From Chlorokybus atmophyticus (lineage: Eukaryota; Streptophyta; Chlorokybophyceae; Chlorokybales; Chlorokybaceae), in contig RHPI01000810.1 in NCBI GenBank assembly GCA_009103225.1, forward strand, positions 307,049 to 371,048: a stretch of 64,000 nucleotides of DNA, in the 5' to 3' direction. A model generated the notes under the pieces. It was not told the DNA's origin and ran no database searches. It worked only from the letters and a program-made list of their open reading frames with translations. The position numbers and the translations under genes are program-made. Shown here piece by piece: positions 51,086-60,950 of this stretch. How positions within the stretch are numbered: the first letter of the stretch is position 1; each line of letters begins with the position of its first letter.

Positions 51086-52312
51086 ATGTTCGGGGCGGCG
51101 GCAGCGGAGCTGGTGGGCGAGGCCAGGAGAAGCGAGACAGGCCAGGTACCGCCCTACAACGCCGGACTCGTGCTGGAGGCTCTCAAGGCTGTCACAGCGC
51201 ACCACAGGCGAGTCAGTCAGCCACTCGCTAGCTGGCTGCCTTGGCCTGGCCTGCTTGCCTGCTTGCCTGCTTGCCGGTTTGTGACTTCGTTGCCGAATGC
51301 CCTATCAGAGCTAACATAGTCTCGTAAATGGTCAATACACGTTCGCTTGATGTTTGGCCTGCTTGTCATGGTGCTGCCTTTTCATAGTTGCGTAGTGTTG
51401 AAGTGCGAAGGAAGGGAGAAACCGACAGAGATAGAAATTATGATACGGCTGTGTGGGTGCCAAATTGTGTGTGGTTGTCTTTGCAGGGAGATTCAGGCGC
51501 TACTCGAGTCCATCCGGTCGCGAGAGGTCGAGTATGAGAACGCCGACACCGCCGAGGCGGCCGCCGTCCTCATCCACCACGACGCCCTCCTCCGCAATAA
51601 GCGCTGCCTCCTCGGCTACCACATGCACAGGGTAACACGTAACAGCTTGTTAGCAGCTGTCAAGGCCTGGCTGCTGCCGGCCACTATCCTCGCATTTGTC
51701 CGCACTCGTGGTTGCCATTTGGTTGTTTGCTCAACTCAGCTATCAGCTGGATATATATACATATATACATATATATATACACAACGCACGCACTTAGACA
51801 CACAGCTTGGCAGCTGCCAAGCTGAAGTACGTGTGCACGGTAGTTGTAGTGTAAGCTTACAAGTAGCAAGTTGGCAGTGCATATAATATATGTATATACA
51901 TATATATATGTATACATATACATATACAACGCACGCACTTAGACACACAGCTTAGCAGCTGCCAAGCTGAAGTACGTGTGCACGCTAGTGTAAGCTTACA
52001 AGTAGCAAGTTGGCAGTGCATATAATATATGTATATACATATATATATGTATACATATACATATACAACGCACGCACTTAGACACACAGCTTAGCAGCTG
52101 CCAAGCTGAAGTACGTGTGCANNNNNNNNNNNNNNNNNNNNNNNNNNNNNNNNNNNNNNNNNNNNNNNNNNNNNNNNNNNNNNNNNNNNNNNNNNNNNNN
52201 NNNNNNNNNNNNNNNNNNNNNNNNNNNNNNNNNNNNNNNNNNNNNNNNNNNNNNNNNNNNNNNNNNNNNNNNNNNNNNNNNNNNNNNNNNNNNNNNNNNN
52301 NNNNNNNNNNNN

Positions 52313-52350
<38 letters not shown>

Positions 52351-52943
52351 ACACACACAACGCACGCACTTAGACACACAGCTTGGCAGCTGCCAAGCTG
52401 GTGTACGCGTGCACGCTAGTTGTAGTGTAAGCTTGCAAGTAGCAAGTAGGCAGTGCGATGGTCTTGGAGTTGAGTACCAGTGTGGGTTGTCCAAACCGTA
52501 GGTGGACACGCTGAGGGAGTTGAGGTGGCAGCTGGGTTCGGCGCTTCCGGAGCATGTGGAGGCTAACACGTGCGAGGCAGAGCGCGAGTTCTATACGAGC
52601 TATGATCGCATACTCGCCGAGTATATGCGCGACGCCAGCGCTGGTGGCATCGGCCTTGACCTCACCCTTGATGCCACTCCCCCCAAAGACCCCCACATCG
52701 AGGTAATGGACGCTAACAAGATCCATTAACATGTTTACCACAAATATTAAACATCGCTTCAGTGATTGTTGTGTTCATGTTGCGCTATCGTGCTGTGGAC
52801 AGGTGCGTGTGCTCGAGGAGGCAGGAGAAGTTTTCAGCCAGGAAAAGGGGACTGTGCACCTGGAAGCGGGAACGGTGCATTTCCTCAGGCGCGACGAGGT
52901 GGAACCTCTCATTGCTCAGGGATTGTTGGAGCACTGTTCTTGA
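51086..52943 (+). CDS. GINS1: GINS complex subunit PSF1
   Basis: PSF1, one of four GINS subunits that join Cdc45 and MCM2-7 in the replicative CMG helicase. Four exons: 51086..51207, 51487..51631, 52502..52702 and 52803..52943, giving 202 residues (human 196). Family blocks: MFGAAAAELVGEARRS at the start, ALLRNKRCLLGYHMHRVDTLRE, REFYTSYDRILAEYMRDA, LDATPPKDPHIEVRVLEEAGE, and the C-terminal IAQGLLEHCS. ATG 51086 was chosen over 51050-region codons because the family starts MF. Intron 1 uses a GC donor at 51208. Intron 2 (870 bp) is unusually long for this region and is filled with tandem repeats and a 191-N gap. Confidence 0.92.
51750..52450. repeat. Tandem repeat with (TA)n and N-gap in PSF1 intron 2
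   Basis: Units of about 139-146 bp begin ACAACGCACGCAC at 51781, 51926, 52065 and 52357. Each has a 20-bp perfect or near-perfect palindrome (AGCTTGGCAGCTGCCAAGCT at 51804) and a TATA/CATA microsatellite. The distance from the third to the fourth unit fits one more hidden unit. Confidence 0.9.
52122..52312. other. Assembly gap, 191 N
   Basis: Run of N inside the PSF1 intron repeat, flanked on the right by a (TA)n tract, a typical place for assemblies to break. Confidence 0.98.
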
Positions 52944-53573
52944 TAGACTTGATGCGTGGCTCTATGCTTACATGAAGCATGCAAACAAACATGGCAATTC
53001 GCCAGTAGTAGACTTGGCTGGCAATATGCAGGGCCACGTACATATGTTGGAGTATGTGTGGGCCAGCCTGGGTACACACAAAATGCTGCTTGCAGCTGGC
53101 GTGTTAAGTCCTATCAATACCAGAAGGTGCCAGTAGTCTGGTGGCACAAAACAGCAGCTGTACCTTGTATAGATAGTGTTTGGTCCAATAGAGTACTACA
53201 GTAAATATGTGCTAGTATGCAATGAACTTCACACAACATCATTTGCTGTCTTGCGTTGTGCTGTGCAAACTGCGGCTTTTTCTGCTGCACTACATGCTCT
53301 TTCAAGAAGAGATGGTATCACAGACAGTGGTTTTGTGCCATTTGAAGTAGCCCAGTGGCAGCAACCTGTACAACTGCAGGACAGGTGCGGTGAGTATCAT
53401 GGTAGCGTACACTGCCCGATACCGTACAAGCACATTGCGGTAATGGCATTTGAACACATGCAGGCATATTGCGGTAACATAAGGTACACATACGTACGTG
53501 CATCTCATGCGCAGTTTGTGCACGCGCCAAGACACTCCCACTGCCAAGGCTGCATATGACTGCTAAGTCATCA
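52944..53573. other. Convergent intergenic region PSF1 / PMK
   Basis: 3' flanks of two converging genes. No supported gene. Confidence 0.5.
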
Positions 53574-56136
53574 TCACGGCCCCCAATCATGGTGCCGAGG
53601 ATCTGCGGCTTCCAACCGCACGCCATCCGGTTGTTCCATGACTTGCAGCGCAAGAACCCCTTTCCCCTTCCAGAGCGCAGCAACCCGCTCCCTCGCCGAG
53701 CCTTCCCTCAATACCACCGCAAACACGGCATCATAACCCCCGGCACCAGGCACACCCGACATTACCACGCCAGGCATGGCAGCCGTGGCGTCGAGCAGCT
53801 CTGTCTGGACATCCGGCTCGATCGGAACTCCCGCGCGGTCTCCCATCGACTTGAGCAGTCTGCGTGCATCGAGGCTGGCTTGATGCAGCGCGGCGAGCGT
53901 GTCAGCGACGGTATTGGCAAATGTTGAGCTTTGTGCGGTAGGACATGATGTCCAAGAGGGAGCCGTGTCTTCGGCGCATGCGGTAATCACGGCCGAGTAT
54001 GCGTCTGACCAGCCCGCGGCCTCCTCCTGCAGCTTGCAAAGCAGAGACTCGATGGTGGTGTTGGTCGACGCCAGCGCAGTCCATAGCTTCGCAGCTGCAT
54101 GCATGACATTGTTGATTGGTGCAATGCGGCGTAGCATGCGCAGTGCATAACAATGCCGCACATAGGTCCAGACATTGCCATATGGGTATCGTGGGTAAAG
54201 TCCCTTACCCGTGCATGCGCATGCACAACCATACCTTCAGCTGGCTGCGATGTTCGCCATCTCTGAACTGCGCCAACCATCGATGGCGTGGAAGTGCCGC
54301 CCCAACCAGGCTCACCAACCATCTGTCACAGCAAGATTGCCATGCCCAAATCAGTTCCAAAACTAAAGCCACATCACTCCAATAAACCAAGTCCCTCAAT
54401 GTCCTTACCAGCTCTAAGCCGGGCGGCAGCTCAAACTTCTTGCGAATCTCGTTCCAGGACTTGCTTCCGGGCATGTCGCTGTCGGGTTGCAGCTGCATTC
54501 CCGCCAGAAGCTCCAGCGTGCGCATCTTGATGCTGGCTTTCTTGGGTATGGAAAGCACGTCCGCAGCAAAGCGCACATAGCGTTGGCTACCGTATACAGC
54601 TGCACTGACATCAAACCCACTTCCGACTTTACCCTGCCAAGCGCAAGCACCACAATATCGAACACAAGTTCACACACAAACAACCCCACTCTCTCTGCAT
54701 TGTGGTTGAGAATTGAGTGCTGACCTGTGCTAGACAATGCGCGGCTTGAGACACTCGGTGGACAACAGTGCGGTGGTGTGGTGTCGAGTCAATGGACTCT
54801 TTGTCGAGGCTGACAGCACCGAGGTAGTGAAGCAACGAAGCCACCACAGCCGTGACCATTGCTGCGCTGCTGCCCAGCCCGGTCTTCGCCACATGCGGGA
54901 CGTTCTCATCCGATGACGCGTTGAATGTGGTTTGCATGAATGGCGGCAACATCGCCAGTGCCTCCGTAGACAGTTCGAGCTTCCTGGCTGCCAACTTCAT
55001 GAATAGCAATGACTTTAGTCCTCGGTTTTGCAAAACATGCGCACGCCACTCTCATTTGATGTACGACACACTATCCTGCTAAGCGTGAATATGGCTGAAG
55101 CTCTAACGCATGAACATACACTATACCTGAGCTCGTTGGGAGTAAAAGTCGTTATCGCCAAGAATCGTTACGTTTACATCTGCCTTCAACAAATATGTTG
55201 TCACCAGAAAGACGCACAACGTTTGTCTTTGATGTGTGGTTTACAGCAAGAAGCAACTTGCCCAGACAGGTGTGCATGCAAGCAATGCTAGCGACAGTTT
55301 AGGGATACATGCGATCGCCACATGCATGGTTGCTACAGCGTACTTACCATCCTGGCCTTGAGCTCGTCAGAAGCATCTGGCAGCAATAGAGCCGCGGCAA
55401 CTGTAGCACATTCAATGGCATACTCGACGTAGGTGTTGCATATGCTCTCCGCACTGTCAAGCAGCCAATAACAAACAATAATGCTGCTGGTGTGAGCCAT
55501 AAACTGACGTGCACAGCGTACGAGCCAAATCCAACCTTGCACTTGGGTCGACAAGCATGGGCATCAGCGAAAAAGTGTCCATGTCCAATGCATACTGCGT
55601 CACGCTCGCCAATTGCGGGGACTCCACACGCACTGTGATCACGCCCTACACGACAATACACAACCTTACATGTCCTGTAACCTTGCAGACTTCAGCATCT
55701 TCAATCAGTACTCCCTTCCTCTCACCTCTGAAGGAGACGCCTGACGGTCTGGCTTGTGAGCCTGAGTGATAATGGCGTAAAAGCGGGCTGAGGTGGACAG
55801 CACAAGCCCCGCGTTGGGTCGCTCCAGCACTAAATATCCGCCACTCAGCAGCACCTTCCCTGGCGCAGAAACCACTGCAGCCTGGCGCCTGAAGCAAAGG
55901 AAATATGCTCAAACAAAGTCTTACACATGCACCACACACACGCATGCACGCGCCAGCACTCGCGCACATGCTCACACACATGCACACACATATGCGTATG
56001 CATTCCAACTCAACATGCATGCTTCATTGCGCACAGTCCAATGCCCACAACATGCTTGAAGGGTGCACAAAAGACCGGCAATGCCAAACTGACAAGTCAT
56101 GAAGCCAGGTAAGCATGCAGTCACTTACACGGGCAT
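53574..56136 (-). CDS. Phosphomevalonate kinase (plant/fungal GHMP type)
   Basis: GHMP-fold kinase that converts mevalonate-5-phosphate to the diphosphate in the mevalonate pathway. Exons: 56136..56129, 55888..55726, 55645..55536, 55453..55348, 55183..55127, 55048..54725, 54633..54409, 54322..54235 and 54094..53574, about 533 residues. Motif order: APGKVLLSGGYLVLERPNAG, LGDNDFYSQRAQ, KTGLGSSAAMVTAVVASLLHYLG (GHMP ATP loop), GKVGSGFDVSAAVYGSQRYVRF, GEPGWGGTSTPSMVGAVQRW, IEPDVQTELLDA, GVPGAGGYDAVF. This matches plant ERG8-type PMK. Two acceptors are AAG/GAG-type and the exon 6 acceptor (55049) is chosen by phase, so that border is less sure. Core chlorophyte algae are reported to lack this pathway, which makes the gene taxonomically telling. 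Confidence 0.93.
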
Positions 56137-56219
56137 GGCCGCAGCGATGGCAGCACCACCTACCACTAAGCAAGAAAATGTACTATTAGCAAGCAGTGAA
56201 GGGAGAGACACAGTGTCCC

Positions 56220-56683
56220 TCAGATGGCCTTGTTCGCCGGCTTCTTGTCCTTTGAAGCGGAGCTCTCCAGCGACGATGATGATGATGATGTTGTTGACGA
56301 TAATGACGGACCCTCAAATGGAGCACAGTGCAGCGAAGCGCCGCCGCACTCTTTGCAGCAGTCCTTGAGAGCATCAAGCGCAGGCTGACAGCTGGACATC
56401 AACGACAGATTTGGAATCACAGCTACAGCAACACACAGCTGACTCAACATACCAAGAGGGCGTGGCCATACGAGCAGCACATGCTTGGCGACATGCTTGG
56501 TGCCATGCTGCATGCAGTGTTTGCGTGATGGGACGGGCAGGTAAATAGTGAGAAAAATGCACTCCACCGGTCCATGCGGAAGTTCTCCTTGGCGAGGCAC
56601 TCTTGCATGCGGCATGCTTGGCGCTTGCAAGGCTCGGCCTTCGCCGTGCCCGGCGCCCCTGTCGCCGTCGCCGTCGCCGTCAT
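56220..56683 (-). CDS. CMC4: CMC4-like twin CX9C mitochondrial protein
   Basis: Small protein of the CHCH/twin-CX9C family, closest to CMC4 (p8-MTCP1), imported into the mitochondrial intermembrane space by Mia40-type oxidation. Two exons: 56683..56568 and 56391..56220, giving 95 residues. After MTATATATGAPGTAK the core reads EPCKRQACRMQECLAKENF then DRCQPALDALKDCCKE: two exact C-x9-C pairs plus the extra Cys of CMC4. The Ser-rich, Lys-ended tail follows. The first ATG in frame is used; the longer frame opens with GTG. It ends 84 bp before the PMK start on the same strand, a very tight spacing for this region. Confidence 0.86.
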
Positions 56684-56777
56684 GCCTGCCGCCACCTACA
56701 GCACCCTCCGCAGTGGCATCTATCCTGCACACATTAACAGTCAATAAATGTAACATGCACCTCAATGGAAGTCATTG

Positions 56778-56850
56778 GCCGCCCTAGCTCAGTCGGTAGA
56801 GCGCACGGCTCTTAACCGTGTGGTCGTGGGTTCGAGCCCCACGGGCGGCG
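56778..56850 (+). tRNA. tRNA-Lys (anticodon CUU)
   Basis: 73 bases fold into a canonical cloverleaf: acceptor arms GCCGCCC / GGGCGGC with discriminator G, D-loop AGTCGGTA, anticodon stem CACGG / CCGTG with loop CTCTTAA (anticodon CTT at 56811-56813), and T-arm GTGGGTTCGAGCCCCAC. A and B boxes (TAGCTCAGTCGG, GGTTCGAGCC) are intact, there is no intron, and a TTTT terminator follows about 30 bp downstream (near 56881). Confidence 0.97.
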
Positions 56851-57774
56851 CATCCGTGCGCCTCCTCCTAGGCCGACAAGTTTTGCTGGTTTTGCCGTCG
56901 ATGCATTGACCATAACAACTTCATCTTGCATTGAACATCCGCGTTCAGCGCTCATTGTGCAAGCCTTGCAAGTTGCATTCACCTGTCTTATGTAAGCCAT
57001 CATTTAATAGCTAAGCAAAGCATATATTGACCTCTTTGTTTACGGTTCCCTTATATGGCGGGAAAATACCTATGGCTAGCAAACAAATCTCGCATTATAA
57101 GCTGATAAATTTCATTTTGAGCAAGTGTGTGTGAAATCCAACAAAGTAAAGCATGTAGAACTAGCTAAATTGAAGTTTATTAGCGTTAACTCCAAGCGGC
57201 ACACATACACAACGGTGTTGTTTGTATATAATAATATGGTATTTCGTTAATTATTGTGTATGCATGTAGATCTACATGTGGTTGATGATGTGTAACAGCC
57301 TCATTATTTAGAAGATGAAAGCCAACCAATTTATACATTCAATTTTAGCCCCCCGCCACTTCAAAGCATGTAGCACGCTAGATATAAGTTTATCAGCGTT
57401 AACTCCAAGCGGCACGCATACACAACGGTGTTGTTTGTATATGATAGTATATGATATTTCGTTAATTATTGTGTATGCATGTATAACAACATGTGCTTGA
57501 TAATATGTAACATTATTAACATTTTTAAGACCAAAAGCCAAGCTATTCACAAATTCAAATATAGCCCCCCGCCACTTCATTGTCAAGTCCGACGGGACAT
57601 ATCCATCTGACAGATGCGACCTGGCATGGGGTGGATTGCATTGAGACGTTGCAATATGTTTTCCCTGCCGGCCGACTAAATATTGGCAACGGCCGTGCAC
57701 CTGAGGACGCTAATTTAGACTGTCGTGGCTCAGGCCACCTGTAATCTTGATACAGGGACCTAATAGTAACTTTC
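56851..57774. other. AT-rich region with a pair of 217-bp-spaced repeats
   Basis: Two copies of a block occur about 57178-57370 and 57392-57590. Both hold GCGTTAACTCCAAGCGGCAC, an ATTTCGTTAATTATTGTGTATG stretch split by indels, and TAGCCCCCCGCCACTTCA at 57346 and 57563. No coding potential seen. Confidence 0.7.
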
Positions 57775-58130
57775 GTTACTGTAAGGCCCTTTTTGTTACA
57801 ATTTAGTCTTTAACAGTTGACTTTGCCTAACTAACAGGCGCCTGTTAGTTACCTATCAGGCCTTAACAGGTGACTTTATAGAATGAACAAGCACCTGTTA
57901 GTCACACACCAGGCCTTAACAAATGACTTTGTGTAATTTACAGGCAACTGTTAGTTACAAATCAGGCCTTATTAGGTGACTACAACTAATCAACGGGCAC
58001 CTGTAAGTTACACATCAGTCTTACCTAGGTGACTCAGCCTATGTGACAGGCACCTGCAGGTTGCACACCAGTCCAGCGCAGGCGACTAAGCCTAATTCAC
58101 AAGCACCAACTAGGTAATTATCGACAAAAT
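57775..58130. repeat. 53-bp minisatellite, about six diverged units
   Basis: The word CAGGCACCTGTTAG (with changes) recurs at 57835, 57888, 57941, 57994, 58047 and 58100, exactly 53 bp apart. Each unit also carries ATCAGGCCTTAACAGGTGACT, so CACCTGTTA and TAACAGGTG arms can pair within and between units. Confidence 0.88.
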
Positions 58131-58467
58131 AAGGCATTCTTCAACAACTGAAGGTGACCAATGCCTAACTGTCGTCATATGTATTTGCATAGCTTGACTA
58201 CACGCGACTGTCATTGACTTCCAGCATTGTTATGTGCCAGTGCTGTGTACATGTACCTGAAATGTGTACAGTGTCTCTCAGTCACTTGCCAAGGCTTGTA
58301 GTTCGATTATGTGACTCGAATGCAGTTCTGTTGTATATTATAGGGATGCAAGTATTGATGTGCATGAGCATAATGACGATTGACTGAGCTGGTTTAAGAT
58401 GCACAACACTCAGTCACAAGAGCCTTGTAGCTATGTACACTACCAGCTAAACGGACTACCAACTGCG

Positions 58468-60545
58468 CTACAGCTCCTCTCCATCATCGCTTATCTCGTC
58501 ATTACGGAACAAAGCACCACGCGCTGGGGCCTGTGGAGGAGACGCCGGAGCTTGCTCTTCCTCCTCAAACGGTTGTGCCAGCCAATCAAATGCCGCTTCT
58601 GCCTCAGCGAGCGGGTCACGAGCTGCTGTCTCTTGCGGCCGGCGCCGATTGGGATCTTTCAGGTATTCGACACAAGATGCAGTGCGGCGTTTCACAAGGG
58701 TGAATGGCTGGAGGGCTGCGTACCGTTGCCTCATCTCCCGCTTCATTGACATGATCATGGTGTTGATTTCGCTGAGGTACTCTTCATGTGTGTCTATGCT
58801 GGCAGCTAGGAGAGGGTCTCCATCCTTGCCCTTTAGGATGCGCTCCACCTGCGTAGTTTACAGGCATGTCTTAGTGGCATCGAAAGCCACTATTCACTGC
58901 AACGCGTCTGCAAGCCTGTAGTTTGGGGCTACAGCGTTCCTGAATTGCTAATGATGGAGTTCAGAGTGCTCACCGTAAGCAACAGGTATGCGAGGTGGTT
59001 GACTGTCAGCTGCCGGCGACCAGGTGTAGTGACGGCGTAAGACCAGCATTGCACGATCATTTGCCAGATTATGGGATTGCCCCATTCATGGATGTATCTC
59101 CTCCGCTCCGGGTCTGCAGTGTCGGTCACCTCAAATCTCCGCCATGACTTGTCTGCGACAGTCATACCGACAAGGCATTAGTCACGAAATAGATAGTTCA
59201 AGTTGAGCCTGCACCAGGCTAGAATAGTGCCTGTGACTTACTTTGGAGCGCGTTGCGCATCTGGGCTTTTTGGGTCTCGGGGTCCATTAGGGCGTCGATG
59301 TGCCTGATTGAATCGGTTACAATAGGCGAGATGAGTACGTGTGTATGGAGGCTGAGTAAGAAGGCAGTGTTGCATAGCAGACATGGTGGTGAGGGACCCA
59401 ACTCACTTGCGCTTGTTGCTGTTAAACAGTGTCCACTTGTACTCCTTCTCAAGGACATGCTTGATCTTGGTGACGTTCTCAGACCGGACCTGCGTAGCTT
59501 TCTTCAGGGCGACACTCCAGTGGAAGGGGCACTCCTTGGGAGTCCAGTACACCTCATAGAACTTGGCCGCATCGGCCTCGTCGTCATGGTCGAAGCCAAC
59601 TACCTGTCACGGGCAGGTTGGTCAGTGTCACGGTGCAGTGCGGTCATGAAGCATTCACAGCACCTGACACATGACGTTACGAATAGTGTCCTCCTTGGGA
59701 TAAACGTGGCTCTCTACCCAGTGGCCGTTTATGATTTCAACGACGGCATCTCGCAAATGCTGTCCACAGAAGAACAATCCGTTACACACATACACACAGT
59801 GTCACAGTGTCACACAGTGCTTACCTCGTTGCCAATCTTCCACTTGCTTGGGGAAGGGTTGCTGACGGCCGAGGTTGCCACGTCACGGCCAAATGCGTTT
59901 GGGTTGGGGGTTCCAATCGACCCTCTGCAAGCACAACCACATGAGTCATGCTGCCAGCCATGAAAGATGCAACCCTCACAGTTGCAAAAGAAGAACAACG
60001 TGCACAGTGTATCCAGAACGCATGCAGTGAGTCACTGTGCTAGTCATGATAGAAGCAAGCATCCAAGTTAGAAGTTGAGCAAGAAGCAACGTGCACAGTG
60101 CATCAAGAACGCATGCAGTCTAGCTTGCCCTTGCGACTGCGGTGTCAGGTGGAGTTGTTGTGATGTGCTGGGCGTTAGCGCGGGGTCTTGCTGCGATTGG
60201 TTGGCGACGGTTGCCTGGTTGAACACTGGGGGCAATGTGGACAACTGTCGCCGACCTCCACGACGAGGTGCACTTAGTGAGTCACTGTGCTAGTCATGAT
60301 GGAAGCAAGCATCCAAGTTAGAAGTTGAGCAAGAAGCAACGTGCACAGTGCATCAAGAACGCATGCAGTCTAGCTTGCCCTTGCGACTGCGGTGTCAGGT
60401 GGAGTTGTTGTGATGTGCTGGGCGTTAGCGCGGGGTCTTGCTGCGATTGGTTGGCGACGGTTGCCTGGTTGAACACTGGGGGCAATGTGGACAACTGGCG
60501 CCGACCTCCACGACGAGGTGCACTTACGGATGGACCACGAGGCAT
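58468..60545 (-). CDS. Orphan multi-exon protein, unknown function
   Basis: Not recognised. Seven exons in phase: 60545..60379, 59924..59825, 59759..59664, 59603..59407, 59303..59242, 59152..58974 and 58848..58468, about 393 residues. The N-terminus is Arg/Gln/Ser-rich (MPRGPSVSAPRRGGRRQ). The core has VVGFDHDDEADAAKFYEVYW, ENVTKIKHVLEKEYKWTLF and RRYIHEWGNPIIWQMIVQCW. The C-terminus is acidic (FEEEEQAP, DISDDGEEL-like). The first intron would use a GC donor at 60378; this fits phase but is a prediction. It overlaps a 250-bp tandem duplication and lies among mobile-looking DNA, so it may belong to an element. Confidence 0.55.
60040..60539. repeat. 250-bp tandem duplication over exon 1 of the orphan gene
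   Basis: Sequence from about 60040 to 60289 is repeated from about 60290 to 60539 with almost no change (for example ACTGTCGCC versus ACTGGCGCC). Only the right copy retains the ATG; in the left copy the start region is replaced by the repeat junction. Confidence 0.9.
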
Positions 60546-60719
60546 CTCTCCAACTGATAGTCGGGTGCCGCCTGTTTAGCTGTAAGTGGCGCTGCCGCCT
60601 CCAACGCTGCCGCCGCCGGTTGGCCCGCCCGAATGTATGAGGCGCGAAAACGAAAATGAGGCGGTTTTGAACGTCTAGAGTCCCGCACTAGAGTCGCACT
60701 TGTAGTGCGTCCTTGCTCC

Positions 60720-60890
60720 TATGGTTGATGGTACGACTTATGCATTCGTGCCATGCATGCTTCGCACAACCATTGTTACCAATGGTTGTGTCGTAATATT
60801 TATGGTACGACAGAGGCATCTCTTGTCCAACCCCAGCGATTGCCGTACAATGGCTCTGTCGTACCATCCATGGTACGACAGAGGCATTGC
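60720..60890. repeat. Cluster of inverted repeats
   Basis: ACAACCATTG / CAATGGTTGT arms with a 4-base loop at 60766-60789; CTGTCGTACCAT / ATGGTACGACAG arms with a 2-base loop at 60856-60881; and the 18-mer ATGGTACGACAGAGGCAT in direct copies at 60802 and 60870. This pattern suits transposon ends or folded RNA; which is unknown. Confidence 0.75.
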
Positions 60891-60950
60891 TCGATCAGCC
60901 CAAATGGGAGTTAGCATGCACTCACCCAAACACGCTTCATTGATGGCCGG

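Noticed and set aside
56099-56368. Plus-strand frame across the PMK/CMC4 boundary
   Set aside because: Antisense to CMC4 exon 2, where the CX9C pattern is unambiguous.
57775-58130. CRISPR array
   Set aside because: Regular spacing, but the whole 53-bp unit repeats with drift and there are no unique spacers; the host is eukaryotic.
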